A DNA stretch of 64,000 bases from CAMPKL01 sp963805925 (GTDB lineage Bacteria > Acidobacteriota > Terriglobia > Bryobacterales > UBA6623), in NCBI GenBank assembly GCA_963805925.1, contig CAWDWB010000007.1, positions 62,001-126,000 on the forward strand. Direction: 5' to 3'. The notes beneath the pieces were generated by a model that ran no database searches, was not told the DNA's origin, and saw only the letters and a list, made by a program, of their open reading frames with translations. Of the stretch, positions 54,019 to 63,218 are shown piece after piece. How positions within the stretch are numbered: position 1 is the first letter of the stretch; each line of letters opens with the position of its first letter. A program made the position numbers and the translations under genes.

Positions 54019-55570
54019 CTGGTCCGGGATTGAAGGGCGACAGCGCGTTGTGCAACCCCCAATGGTCGGTCCAGACCTTCTTGCGGCCGCTGGCGACGTC
54101 CAGCATGAGCCGGAACAGTTCCCAGCCGACCTGCTCGATCGTCGCCTCGCCGGATGCGATGCGGCCCGCGTCGAGGTCAATCAGGTCGTACCATCTCTCT
54201 GCAAGCGCGGTGTTCGATGAAACCTTGATGACCGGGACCATCGCCAGCCCATAGGGCGTGCCCCGGCCTGTGGTGAAGATGTGCAGGTTCATGCCGGCGG
54301 CGAGTTGCTGCGTGCCGCAGACGAAGTCGCCTGCCGGCGTTGCCGCGAAGGTCAAACCTTTGCGGCGGATCTTTTCTCCATGGCTGATGACGTCCGTCAA
54401 AGCCATGGTGCCGGACTTGGCCACAGAGCCCAGGGCCTTCTCAACGATATTGGCAAGCCCGCCTTTTTTGTTGCCCGGAGTGGTGTTGGCGCTGCGATCG
54501 GATCGGCCGCGCGCGAGGTAGTCGTCGTACCAGCGCATCTCACGGATGAGATCGCGCGCGATGTCTTCGGTGGCGCAGCGGGGCGTCAGCAAGTGGACCG
54601 CATCGCGAATTTCCGTGACCTCGGAAAACATCACCGAGGCCCCTGCGCGGACCAGGAGATCCGCGGCGAAACCGACGGTGGGATTTGCCGTCACGCCGGA
54701 AAGTGCATCGCTGCCTCCGCATTGGACGCCCACGACCAGGTCGGCCGCCGGGCAAGTAACCCGCCGCCGGCCGTCGAGTTCCGTCAGACGACGCTCGGCG
54801 AAGCGCATGATCGCCTCGACCATTGATCCGAAGCCGCGGAGTTCTTCGTCCTGCAGCCGCATCACGTAGGGTTGCAGTTCAAGAACCGGCGGGAGTCCCT
54901 TGCTGGCGTTCACGAGTTGCGACTCCGGCAACAGTCTTTCCGGCTGCATCTTTTCGCAACCAAGACTGACCACCAGCGGTTCGCCGCCAAGGTTGGGGTG
55001 ATGCGCGAGTCGCCCGATGCTGCGGATCGGGATCGCCGCATCGGGCGCTTCAATTGCGACGCCGCAGCCATAGGCGTGCGAAACCGAGATCACGTCGTCC
55101 ACGTTGGGGAACCGAGGCAGCAGTTCCGTGCGGATACGCGCGATCGCGTGCTCGACCGTCGGCGCCACGCATTGCACGGTCGTCGCCAGACCGAGGATGT
55201 TTTTTGTGCCGACCGAGCCGTCACTGTTGCGGAAACCCTCGAACGTATAGCCTGCGAGCGGCTCTGGCGGTGGAGGAATCTCAGTCGCCAAGGCTAGCGA
55301 TTCCAGGGGCGGAGCCTCGGGCATGCGCACCAGATCCTCGCGCACCCAGGTTCCCGCTGCGATGTCGCGTCCGGCGTATCCGATGACCGCGCCATATCGC
55401 CGAATCGGTTCCCCGATTGAGATATCGACCAACGCCGCCTTGTTGGCATGCGGTACAGCCTCCTTCAGGCTGAGGCCCGAGTCGAATGTCGTCCCCGCCG
55501 GAAGACCCTCGGGGTTAACGATAATGGCGACATTGTCCTCTGGGCGGACTTGGACGTAATGGGGCTTCAA
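54011..55570 (-). CDS. garD: Galactarate dehydratase-type UxaA family enzyme
   Basis: 519 aa, nearly the same length as E. coli GarD (about 523). Very close pattern match throughout: DNVAIIVNPEGLPAGT, EGFRNSDGSVGTKNILG, HAYGCGVAI, LGCEKMQPERLL, VGVQCGGSDALSGVTANP, FSEVTEIRDAVHLLTPR and WGLHNALSPFNPGPVT. Galactarate (mucate) dehydration to 5-keto-4-deoxyglucarate is the expected reaction; altronate dehydratase is the nearest alternative. TTG start. No transport or downstream pathway genes are near. Confidence 0.9.
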   Translation of the reverse strand: MKPHYVQVRPEDNVAIIVNPEGLPAGTTFDSGLSLKEAVPHANKAALVDISIGEPIRRYGAVIGYAGRDIAAGTWVREDLVRMPEAPPLESLALATEIPPPPEPLAGYTFEGFRNSDGSVGTKNILGLATTVQCVAPTVEHAIARIRTELLPRFPNVDDVISVSHAYGCGVAIEAPDAAIPIRSIGRLAHHPNLGGEPLVVSLGCEKMQPERLLPESQLVNASKGLPPVLELQPYVMRLQDEELRGFGSMVEAIMRFAERRLTELDGRRRVTCPAADLVVGVQCGGSDALSGVTANPTVGFAADLLVRAGASVMFSEVTEIRDAVHLLTPRCATEDIARDLIREMRWYDDYLARGRSDRSANTTPGNKKGGLANIVEKALGSVAKSGTMALTDVISHGEKIRRKGLTFAATPAGDFVCGTQQLAAGMNLHIFTTGRGTPYGLAMVPVIKVSSNTALAERWYDLIDLDAGRIASGEATIEQVGWELFRLMLDVASGRKKVWTDHWGLHNALSPFNPGPVT

Positions 55571-55641
55571 GGTAGTGATTCCAGATTAGCGGACCGACCG
55601 GCGGTCGGCTTGGCGGTCCTCTGGCTCTCAGCGAGCCTCGC

Positions 55642-56154
55642 TTGCGCCATTCCCGTCGAGGAGGTTCCTCTTCCGCCGCCAGTCCGCAAGCGGGCCCGCC
55701 CGTCGAGGTCGCCCACTTTGACGACTCGGGACAGTTTATCGAAAACGTTGAGGCCCCTACGGTAATTCGCAACGAGTCGGCCTGGCGTGAACATCTGAGC
55801 GCGCTGGCCTATCGCGTCATGCAGCAGGGAGAGACGGAGTTTGCCTTTACCGGCGAATACGACGATCTTTACGCCCCAGGGGTCTGCCGTTGTGCCGCCT
55901 GCGGGGTGGCGCTGTTCGATGCGGCCACGAAATATGACTCGGAAACCGGCTGGCCGAGTTTCTGGGCGCCGATTTCCAAGCAGAACGTCTACTCGGAATT
56001 CGACGATTCATGGGGCGTTCGCCGCCTTGAGGTGCGCTGCGTTCGTTGCCGCTCGCACCTAGGACACATCTTCACGGACGGTCCGGCTCCGACCTACTTG
56101 CGCTACTGCATTAACTCCTCTGCGCTGCAATTTGCGCCAGAGCCCATCCAATAG
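55642..56154 (+). CDS. msrB: Peptide-methionine (R)-S-oxide reductase
   Basis: 170 aa, repairs methionine-R-sulfoxide. Zinc Cys pairs CRCAACG and CVRCRSHLGH, GWPSFWAPI, and the resolving/catalytic RYCINSSAL with the Cys near the C-terminus. A different frame upstream (from 55559) encodes a hydrophobic signal-like segment (AVGLAVLWLSASLACA), so an N-terminal export signal may have been lost by a frameshift; alternatively the protein is cytoplasmic and starts at the TTG used here. The signal-frame start would overlap garD's start, which argues against it. Confidence 0.9.
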   Translation: MRHSRRGGSSSAASPQAGPPVEVAHFDDSGQFIENVEAPTVIRNESAWREHLSALAYRVMQQGETEFAFTGEYDDLYAPGVCRCAACGVALFDAATKYDSETGWPSFWAPISKQNVYSEFDDSWGVRRLEVRCVRCRSHLGHIFTDGPAPTYLRYCINSSALQFAPEPIQ

Positions 56155-56194
56155 GCTGATCCGGATTCGGTCATAAGGCGGAAACGGAGGAGTC

Positions 56195-56224
56195 TTAGGG
56201 GCATTCTCCTGTTCTCGCCCCTAA
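56195..56224. terminator. Inverted repeat downstream of msrB
   Basis: Perfect 8-bp stem TTAGGGGC / GCCCCTAA around a 14-nt loop, 41 bp after the msrB stop. Plausible terminator; the T-run is absent. Confidence 0.5.
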
Positions 56225-56227
56225 CCA

Positions 56228-56260
56228 ACGGTCCTACTCTCACTAGGAGGAGAGGACCGT
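56228..56260. other. Second tandem inverted repeat upstream of cpaB
   Basis: ACGGTCC / GGACCGT (7 bp) with an inner TCTC/GAGA extension across a small bulge, ending 68 bp before the cpaB start. Could be a leader structure or operator for the Tad operon. Confidence 0.45.
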
Positions 56261-56327
56261 ACTGGACTAGGAAGAGCCTTTGCCAGGCTCAGCGGAGGAG
56301 TCCAGCGAGAATCTGCGAGTACCTGGT

Positions 56328-57065
56328 ATGAACAAGAAAGTCCTCATTGTCGCGGGAGTCGCTCTCGCCGCAGCCATTGCCACAACCGTTTTCTTCGGCG
56401 CGGTATTGTCCGACAGGCTAACGCCTTCGTCCGAGCCGCCGGAGGTCGTCGTTGCCACCGCGGTCCGAGACCTACCGCGAGGCACGCGCCTTACGCCGGA
56501 AGATGTCGAGTTGGCTCGCGTCCCGGCCGCCCATGCTCCTGCTGGGGCATTTTCGACCGTCGAGGCGGTCGAAGGCCGGTTTCTGCTGCAGGCGGTACGC
56601 TCCGGCGCGCCGCTCACCGATTCGGTTTTCCCTTCTAGAGAGTCGGGAGGCCTAGCGGCGACGATTCCCGTGGGCATGCGGGCGGTGTCTCTTCACGTGG
56701 AAGAATATGCCGGCGTAACCGAGATCGTCGAATCCGGTGATCGGGTGGACATCTACATGGCGTCAGATCGCCGGGTGCCTGGACGCCGCGACATCTCCGT
56801 CAAAACGGTTCTTGAAAATATTGAGGTGATCGATACGGGCCGTTGGGACAATCAACCCGGACGCCAAGCGCCACTCCCCGTGGTCACAGTCATCGTGAGC
56901 TACGAGGATGCCCGGGCCCTGAGTCTTGCCGACCAGTCAGGCGCCATAAGACTCGCACTGCGAAATCCCACGGATGGAAATATCTCCTTTCAGGCCGCCA
57001 GTCCTGCGCAGCAAGCCCAAGCGGCAATAAATCCCGCGAATAGAGCGAATAGTTCGAGCCGGTAA
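56328..57065 (+). CDS. cpaB: Flp pilus assembly protein CpaB/RcpC
   Basis: 245 aa with an N-terminal membrane anchor (residues 4-28) and an SAF domain (EVVVATAVRDLPRGTRLTPEDVELARV), followed by the GMRAVSLHVEE and SGDRVDIY blocks typical of CpaB/RcpC. These proteins act in the periplasm with the outer-membrane secretin of Tad pili. ATG 56328 chosen; the 16 residues upstream lack coding character. First of four Tad genes; the secretin usually next (cpaC) is absent here. Confidence 0.9.
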   Translation: MNKKVLIVAGVALAAAIATTVFFGAVLSDRLTPSSEPPEVVVATAVRDLPRGTRLTPEDVELARVPAAHAPAGAFSTVEAVEGRFLLQAVRSGAPLTDSVFPSRESGGLAATIPVGMRAVSLHVEEYAGVTEIVESGDRVDIYMASDRRVPGRRDISVKTVLENIEVIDTGRWDNQPGRQAPLPVVTVIVSYEDARALSLADQSGAIRLALRNPTDGNISFQAASPAQQAQAAINPANRANSSSR

Positions 57066-57076
57066 GGAGCAAAGTC

Positions 57077-58414
57077 GTGGAGGAAGGTACGCGCGCGGAA
57101 CTGGAAGCTCTGGAAGCTGCTACGAAGGGAGATGACTGGCGCTACTTGGAGCTCAAACACACTCTGCACGGCAAGCTCCTGGAGCGAATCAACCTCGACC
57201 GATTGGCTGAGATCGACGCTCCTAGAGTGAGGAAAGAGGTCCGTGCCGCCGTAGCCGCTCTCGTCTCGGAAGAGGCTCCGCAGATGCCGGGCGACGATCG
57301 AGAGACGCTGATTGATCAAGTTCTCAACGAGGTCTTTGGGCTTGGCCCGCTTGATCCCTTGATGCAGGACGACACGATTTCCGACATTCTCGTGACTACA
57401 TCCGAGCTGGTCCACATCGAGCGTTTTGGAAGACTTAAGAAGACAGGCGTACGCTTCAAGGACGGCGCGCATTTGACGCGCATCATCCAGAAGATCGTCG
57501 GTCAGGCCGGACGACGCATCGACGAATCGTCACCCATGGTGGATTGCCGGTTGCCGGACGGCTCACGCGTCAATGCGGTGATTCCGCCGGTGGCTTTCGA
57601 GGGCCCTTTGCTCTCGATCCGCAAGTTCTCAAAAGATCCGCTGAGCGCTCAGGATCTGGTTAATCGTGGGGCTCTGAGCGAAGAGATGCTGCAGTACTTG
57701 CAGCGGGCGGTAAAGAACCGGCGCAACATCCTCATCGCCGGTGGCACTGGGTCCGGTAAGACGACCATGCTCAACGTGTTGTCGGCCTTTATTGGCTCGG
57801 ACGAGCGCATTGTGACGATCGAGGATACCGCCGAACTGCAACTGCGTCAAGAGCACGTTGCCAAGATGGAGACGCGGCCTCCCAATGTCGAGGGCGGTGG
57901 CGCGATTCGCGAGAGGCAGCTTGTCATCAATGCCCTGCGGATGAGACCGGATCGGATCATTCTCGGCGAGGTTCGCGGAGAAGAAGCCCTCGATATGTTG
58001 CAGGCAATGAATACCGGCCACGACGGTTCGCTGGCGACGATCCACGCCAACAGTTGTGCCGACGCAGTCAATCGGCTCGAGATGATGGCCGGATCGGCCA
58101 GCGCGAACATTTCAGCTGCTTCGCTCAGACAGCAGATCGCCTCAGCGATCCACGTCTATGTGCAGGTCGCGCGACTTAGCGACGGAACGCGTAAGATCGT
58201 CGAAATTGCTGAATCCGCGGGGCTGACGAGCCGAGGCACTGCTGACCTGAAGCGACTCTTCCGATTTGAGCGGGAAAATCCGTCGGATGAGGGAACGGTC
58301 GAAGGACGTTTTGTATCCCTGAGATCTGATGCGGCGCGGAAGCCGCACGATTCCGGCCAGACCCCGAACGCTGGACATCCAGCGGACATCTCGACTGTTG
58401 AGGCTGCCTCCTGA
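57077..58414 (+). CDS. cpaF: Flp pilus assembly ATPase
   Basis: 445 aa secretion ATPase of the GspE/VirB11 family (CpaF/TadA) that powers pilus assembly. Walker A GGTGSGKTTM, IEDTAELQL, the GEVRGEEALDMLQAMNTGHDGSLATIHANS region and the all-alpha N-terminal domain with ISDILVTTSELV. GTG start with GGAG upstream. A C-terminal extension after about residue 390 is longer than usual. Stop overlaps the tadB start. Confidence 0.93.
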   Translation: MEEGTRAELEALEAATKGDDWRYLELKHTLHGKLLERINLDRLAEIDAPRVRKEVRAAVAALVSEEAPQMPGDDRETLIDQVLNEVFGLGPLDPLMQDDTISDILVTTSELVHIERFGRLKKTGVRFKDGAHLTRIIQKIVGQAGRRIDESSPMVDCRLPDGSRVNAVIPPVAFEGPLLSIRKFSKDPLSAQDLVNRGALSEEMLQYLQRAVKNRRNILIAGGTGSGKTTMLNVLSAFIGSDERIVTIEDTAELQLRQEHVAKMETRPPNVEGGGAIRERQLVINALRMRPDRIILGEVRGEEALDMLQAMNTGHDGSLATIHANSCADAVNRLEMMAGSASANISAASLRQQIASAIHVYVQVARLSDGTRKIVEIAESAGLTSRGTADLKRLFRFERENPSDEGTVEGRFVSLRSDAARKPHDSGQTPNAGHPADISTVEAAS

Positions 58415-59343
58415 TGCTGACCGAGATCTATGTACTGATCTTTGGTGTCACCTTCGTCGTCGTTGGCCTATCCACGGGCATTGCTTGGGCCTTCGTCGAG
58501 ACGCCCGAGGCGAAGGAGGACGAGGAGCCGGATCTTCTCAGGAAGGACAAACTCAGCGCGCTCGACACGCTGGCGCATGTCTTGGCTCAGCTGAGCTATA
58601 CCAAGCGTCTCAAGCTGCTTCTAGCCGAAGCGAATTTGGATTGGTCCGTTGGCAGGCTTGTGCTCCAAATTCTGGTAGCCGGCGTGCTCGTATTCGCGGC
58701 GCTGCTTCATCTCGGTTGGGTCCCCTGGTATGGGTCGCTAGCCGTGTCTGCTGCTGTCGCCAGTATTCCGGTCCTCCATGTGAGACGCCTGCGATCCAAG
58801 CGGCTGCGAAAGGTGGAAGATCAACTTCCCGAGGCCCTGGAGTTCTTGGCCAGAGCTCTCGTCGCTGGACATTCTCTTCCGATGGCTCTCGAACTCCTGG
58901 GGGAAGAGTCGGAAGCGCCGATCTCCACTGAGGTTCGCAAGACGGTGGACGAGTACAACCTGGGCCTCTCCATGGAAAAGTCTCTGTCGAACATGGCCGA
59001 CCGCGCACCGAGTGTCGATATTCAGTTCTTCGTATCGGCGGTCACTTCCCAGTCGCGCACGGGCGGCAACTTGCACGACCTGCTCGACAGCCTGGCTGAA
59101 ACCATTCGCGACCGGGAAACGTTGCGAGGGCAAGTTCGCGCACTGACCGCCAACGGGAGAATTACGGCCATCATCCTCACCTGCCTCCCCTTCTTCATCG
59201 CGGGGGTCATGCTGATAGTGAACTCGGAGTACCTGAGCATTCTGACCAACCACCCCGTCGGACGGTTGCTGATCTTGGCCGGCATCTGCGGGCAGGCCTT
59301 GGCCTTCTTCGTGATCAACCGAATTGTGGATATCAAGGTGTAG
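58414..59343 (+). CDS. tadB: Type II secretion-like inner-membrane protein TadB
   Basis: 309 aa with a T2SF domain (about 110-285) and hydrophobic segments at the N-terminus (about 3-25), 85-125, and C-terminus (250-309). LARALVAGHSLPMALELLGEES and VSAVTSQSRTGGNLHDLLDSLAETIRDRE are characteristic. Platform protein of the Tad pilus. One-base overlap with cpaF. Confidence 0.92.
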   Translation: MLTEIYVLIFGVTFVVVGLSTGIAWAFVETPEAKEDEEPDLLRKDKLSALDTLAHVLAQLSYTKRLKLLLAEANLDWSVGRLVLQILVAGVLVFAALLHLGWVPWYGSLAVSAAVASIPVLHVRRLRSKRLRKVEDQLPEALEFLARALVAGHSLPMALELLGEESEAPISTEVRKTVDEYNLGLSMEKSLSNMADRAPSVDIQFFVSAVTSQSRTGGNLHDLLDSLAETIRDRETLRGQVRALTANGRITAIILTCLPFFIAGVMLIVNSEYLSILTNHPVGRLLILAGICGQALAFFVINRIVDIKV

Positions 59344-59347
59344 CTGC

Positions 59348-60277
59348 ATGATGAACTCCACCACGGTGATGATCTTCTTCGCCTCCCTAGCGATCTATGG
59401 GCTGACGGGTTATTGGTTCTGGGTCCGGCGTTCAGCGACCGCACTGGCCGGACGATCCCCTGAGGCGGAAGCCGCGGCAACCGACGAGGATTACGACCGG
59501 CCGCAGATGTCGCCGCTTATGAATGCGTTGGCCGACCTGGGGCAAAAAGCTGCGACTCAGGATGCGGACGGAACAGCTCTTAGGCGCCGACTGGACCGCG
59601 CCGGCTTCCGTCAGTCCTGGGCGCCACAGATCTATCACGGAGTGCGGCTCGCTCTCATCGTCGGGCTTCCGTTGCTGACGTTTGCCCTGATTACGTTGGC
59701 AACCGGCACGGCAGTCGCCGCTCTTCCAGCGACCGCTTTCGGGGCCTATTTGGCGCTCAGCGCGCCGAGCCGTTACCTCGACCGGCTAGCTCGCCGCCGG
59801 ACGGAACGCATCGGCAGAAGTCTGCCGGATTTCTTGGATCTGCTGGTCGTATCCGTCGAGAGCGGGCTCTCGCTCGATCAGGCAGTGGCCGACACGGCGC
59901 GCGATTTACGCCGTGCCCATCGCGAACTCAGCGAGGAGCTAGCGATCTTCAGCCGCGAGGTGCAGGCCGGGGCTAGTCGCGCCGATGCGCTGCGCAACTT
60001 GGGAACGCGGACCGGAGATCCGGAGATGCGCAAGCTGACTTCGATCCTGATTCAAGCGGATCGATTTGGATCGAGCGTCTCGAAGGTGCTGCGCAATCAA
60101 GCGCGCTATATGCGGATTAAGCGACGCCAACGAGCGGAGGAGTCTGCTCACAAGGTTGGCGTCAAACTGATCTTCCCGATCTTCTTCTTGATCATGCCTT
60201 CGGTATTTCTGGTTACCGCCGGTCCGGCGATCATCATGCTGCTCGAGAACTTCAGCCGCATCGTAGCCGACATCTGA
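59348..60277 (+). CDS. tadC: Type II secretion-like inner-membrane protein TadC
   Basis: 309 aa, second T2SF platform protein. Membrane segments at 8-27, about 100-135, and 275-309; LPDFLDLLVVSVESGLSLDQAVADTARDL and LTSILIQADRFGSSVSKVLRNQARYMR are family blocks. ATG 59348 preferred to the GTG at 59324 that overlaps tadB. Terminal gene of the Tad set; 8 bp from the convergent thiL. Confidence 0.9.
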   Translation: MMNSTTVMIFFASLAIYGLTGYWFWVRRSATALAGRSPEAEAAATDEDYDRPQMSPLMNALADLGQKAATQDADGTALRRRLDRAGFRQSWAPQIYHGVRLALIVGLPLLTFALITLATGTAVAALPATAFGAYLALSAPSRYLDRLARRRTERIGRSLPDFLDLLVVSVESGLSLDQAVADTARDLRRAHRELSEELAIFSREVQAGASRADALRNLGTRTGDPEMRKLTSILIQADRFGSSVSKVLRNQARYMRIKRRQRAEESAHKVGVKLIFPIFFLIMPSVFLVTAGPAIIMLLENFSRIVADI

Positions 60278-60284
60278 GGCCTGT

Positions 60285-61235
60285 CTATGCGCCGCCGACC
60301 AGGTGCTCAAAGCCTCCCGGCGGGAGGACGCTCTCCCGGCCCTCACGCATTAACGCCACTCCGCTGCCGGTCGCTGCTGTGCCAATCCTCGTGAGAGCGA
60401 CCCCTCCGAAGCTTTGCGGGATTTCCATCGATGGCGGGGCGCCGAACAGCAGCTCATACTCCTCGCCGCCATTGAGGACTTGGCTATCGGTCGCCTCCGG
60501 AAAGCGGGGCAGCGCCTCGAAATCGACCTGGATCCTAACGGAGCTGGCTTGCGCCAGCCGGTTCAGGTCGGTGGAGAGGCCATCGGAGATATCGAGCGCG
60601 GCGCGGACTCCTAGCTCGCGCAGGCGGCACCCGAGCGCTAGCCGGGCCGCCGGCCACAGATGCCGCGTCGTCGAGTCGTCAAACCTGCCCTGAGCCAGCC
60701 GCTCAAAACCCAGGGCGGATCCGCCCAGGTGCCCAGAAACATACACGGCGTCGCCAGCGCGGCAGCCGCTCCGCAGCAGGGCCTGGCCTGTGGGGATCGT
60801 ACCGACCACCGTGACGTGAGCCAAGAACAAATCTGAGCCCGAAACGTCTCCGCCGGCGAGGACGATTTGGGCCAAACCGCCTTTCTCTCGGGCGGCCAGC
60901 AATCCCTCCAGAAATTTCTCGATCCAACTGTCATTCAAACGGTTCGGCAGAGCCAGGGACAACAAGAACCAGCTCGGATCGCCGCCCATCGCAGCGATGT
61001 CGCTCAGGCCCCGAACCAACAGCTTGTGCCCTAACGCGTCGGGAGGGTGTTGGCCGTATACAAAATGCTTGTTTTCAACGAGTTGATCGGTCGTCGCCAG
61101 CAATTCTTCACCAGGTCCAGGGGATGCGAGTACGGCGGTATCATCACCGATTCCCACTCGCAATCCGCTGTTGTCCTGCGTCCCCGCCAATCGTTCGATT
61201 AGGCGGATGAGTTCCGTCTCGCTTCGCATCGGCAT
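60285..61235 (-). CDS. thiL: Thiamine-monophosphate kinase
   Basis: 316 aa, makes thiamine diphosphate, the cofactor needed by the SucA at the start of the window. GIGDDTAVL, TTDQLVENKHF, VRGLSDIAAMGGDP and LDISDGLSTDLNRL are typical ThiL sites. Start at ATG 61235 (MPMRSETELI); the upstream frame to 61310 shows no family similarity. Monocistronic by orientation. Confidence 0.92.
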   Translation of the reverse strand: MPMRSETELIRLIERLAGTQDNSGLRVGIGDDTAVLASPGPGEELLATTDQLVENKHFVYGQHPPDALGHKLLVRGLSDIAAMGGDPSWFLLSLALPNRLNDSWIEKFLEGLLAAREKGGLAQIVLAGGDVSGSDLFLAHVTVVGTIPTGQALLRSGCRAGDAVYVSGHLGGSALGFERLAQGRFDDSTTRHLWPAARLALGCRLRELGVRAALDISDGLSTDLNRLAQASSVRIQVDFEALPRFPEATDSQVLNGGEEYELLFGAPPSMEIPQSFGGVALTRIGTAATGSGVALMREGRESVLPPGGFEHLVGGA

Positions 61236-61449
61236 CGAAATGACTAGTCTAGGGTAGAATCTAATTGACAGTCCGCCACGCCGACTGTTACCTTCTCGTC
61301 TTATTCTCATTCTGCATTCGGCTCAGACTGATGCAGAGAGACAAGAATTGGCCGCAGAGCCAAGACGAGCTACAAGAGGCCGAATTCAACGGCCCGACAA
61401 CAGAACGTTAGTTGGTGAGTCATTCGGGTCCACCCCCATCGGGACGAGA

Positions 61450-62316
61450 ATGAATAAGAACTACTTTATCGTCGTACTGGCGCATCCGATCCATGGTCGA
61501 ATCAAGCGCCTACACATCCCTCACTACTTCTTGCATGTCGCTGTCGCGCTGCTTGCGCTTGGCGGAATCGCGGCGGTTGGATTTACTTCCAGTTACGCCC
61601 GAATGCTTGGCAAGGTGTCTGAATTCAATCAGATACGGTCCGAGAAAGCGGCCTTGCAGAAGCAGTATGATCAGCTGCAAGAAGAAGCGCAGGACCGCGG
61701 CGATAAGCTGGCCTCACTCGGCGCGCTGGCTTCCGAGGTCTCGATCGCTTTCGGCATTCGGCGCGAACCGGTTGAAACCGTCGGCGGTGAGAATACCCTG
61801 CTGGAGACTTCGCTGAACCAGTTCGACTTCCTGCAGTCCGCGCAGCTGCCCTCCAACGGTTCCATGGCGTTGAATCGGCTGACAAATACGACTCCTTCCA
61901 TCTGGCCGATTGAGGGCCGTCTCGGCGATTCCTTCGGTAATCGCGTTGATCCGTTTCGCGGCGAAGGCGCCTTTCACGCCGGTGTCGACATTCGCGCCGA
62001 CAAGGGGACGCCCGTAGTCGCGACCGCGGACGGAATCGTGAGCAAGGCGGGTTGGCTGGGCTCGCTGGGCAAGGCTGTTGTGATCAATCACGGAAACAGC
62101 CAGCTCACGACGCGCTATGGGCATATGACCGAGGTGTTTGCGCGTCCTGGACAGGTCGTACGTCGGGGCGAAGTCATTGGTAGAGCCGGCAGCACAGGCA
62201 GATCGACGGGGAATCACCTGCACTACGAGGTGATCTACCGTGGCACGCCGGTGAACCCTTATAAGTACCTCGGCAAACGCAATGGTCCTTCCACGGGCTT
62301 AACGCTCGCGGACTAG
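61450..62316 (+). CDS. M23-family cell-wall endopeptidase, membrane-anchored
   Basis: 288 aa. N-terminal basic segment and membrane helix (about 25-45), a coiled coil (about 55-92) and a LytM/M23 domain with zinc ligands His176 and Asp180 (FHAGVDI) and HLH at 256-258 (NHLHYE). Long-coil M23 proteins cut peptidoglycan cross-links. ATG 61450 preferred over 61348, which would add an unlikely N-terminus. 3' end overlaps the next gene convergently by 4 bp. Confidence 0.9.
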   Translation: MNKNYFIVVLAHPIHGRIKRLHIPHYFLHVAVALLALGGIAAVGFTSSYARMLGKVSEFNQIRSEKAALQKQYDQLQEEAQDRGDKLASLGALASEVSIAFGIRREPVETVGGENTLLETSLNQFDFLQSAQLPSNGSMALNRLTNTTPSIWPIEGRLGDSFGNRVDPFRGEGAFHAGVDIRADKGTPVVATADGIVSKAGWLGSLGKAVVINHGNSQLTTRYGHMTEVFARPGQVVRRGEVIGRAGSTGRSTGNHLHYEVIYRGTPVNPYKYLGKRNGPSTGLTLAD

Positions 62317-63212
62317 TCCGAGCGTCGCCACAACCCAACTAGCCGTTCGACGGGCAATGTCCACTCGACGCGAACCAGCTCCGCTTCCTGAAAACTCTCG
62401 AAACTTTTGAGTGTTGGCGCCCATTGTTCGGCTGCGGCGCCGTCTCGGGACAGTAGCGCCAGAGCCATGTCGTTGAGTCCAGTCAGCACCTGTTCCAGCT
62501 GCTCCCTGGCGGCAGCATCGCAATGGGCTTCGATGCGGATGGAGACGTTGTTCCCCGTGAGCGGGCTCACCGTGAGATAGGCGGCTCGCGCCGGCTCAAG
62601 GGCCCTGGCGACAATCTGCAGATTCAGCCAGTTAGGCGGCGGATCTTCCATCGCAGCGTCCAGGAATTTGGGATCGATGGCGGCCCAAATGAACGCGCCT
62701 CCGCCGAGCGCATTCCGGACTTCGTCGCCGTTGAATTCCGTTGAGTTGGGGACGCCTAAGGATGCCGCCGTCGTCGCGATCAAGGTCCCTGGGCGAACCA
62801 TGCTCAACAGTACGGACCCGTGCCCGAGGTTCGCCGTGCAAGGCGCAACCCCGAGTGAGGCGCCGCACTGGATGCCCTGCGAGCCGAGTAAAGCGTCGAT
62901 GAGGCCGGCAGAGAAATCGCCTCCAGCGGCGATGTAGAACTCATGCCCCGTCAACGCCAACGCGATCCCGTCCAGGCGATTCGCGGCCAATCCGAGGGAC
63001 CAAGGCAGGGCTAGCGAGGCATCCGCTGCGGCCTCGGTTAGCCCCGGCACGTCGACATAGGCCAAGACCGCCGCCTCGGCCGGCATTTGCCCAAGGAGCT
63101 CCTGGACGCGATCCCTGGGCCAAAAACGAACCGCCAGGTAGGCTGCGCAAGCTAAGACGAAAGCTGTGAGTAAGAATGCCTGGAGTCGCCCTGAGATCGA
63201 CATCCTAGGCAT
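62313..63212 (-). CDS. Membrane-anchored hypothetical protein
   Basis: 299 aa, not recognised. N-terminal transmembrane segment (about 12-30) followed by an Ala-rich soluble domain starting VQELLGQMPAEAAVLAYVDVPGLTEAA. That opening, in which a threshold-type 'no X can exceed' pattern is absent, resembles substrate-binding-like domains of unknown role found in acidobacteria; no motif proves a function. Downstream of the DUF1501 gene by 6 bp, same strand, so probably co-transcribed. Confidence 0.65.
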   Translation of the reverse strand: MPRMSISGRLQAFLLTAFVLACAAYLAVRFWPRDRVQELLGQMPAEAAVLAYVDVPGLTEAAADASLALPWSLGLAANRLDGIALALTGHEFYIAAGGDFSAGLIDALLGSQGIQCGASLGVAPCTANLGHGSVLLSMVRPGTLIATTAASLGVPNSTEFNGDEVRNALGGGAFIWAAIDPKFLDAAMEDPPPNWLNLQIVARALEPARAAYLTVSPLTGNNVSIRIEAHCDAAAREQLEQVLTGLNDMALALLSRDGAAAEQWAPTLKSFESFQEAELVRVEWTLPVERLVGLWRRSD

Positions 63213-63218
63213 GGGCCT

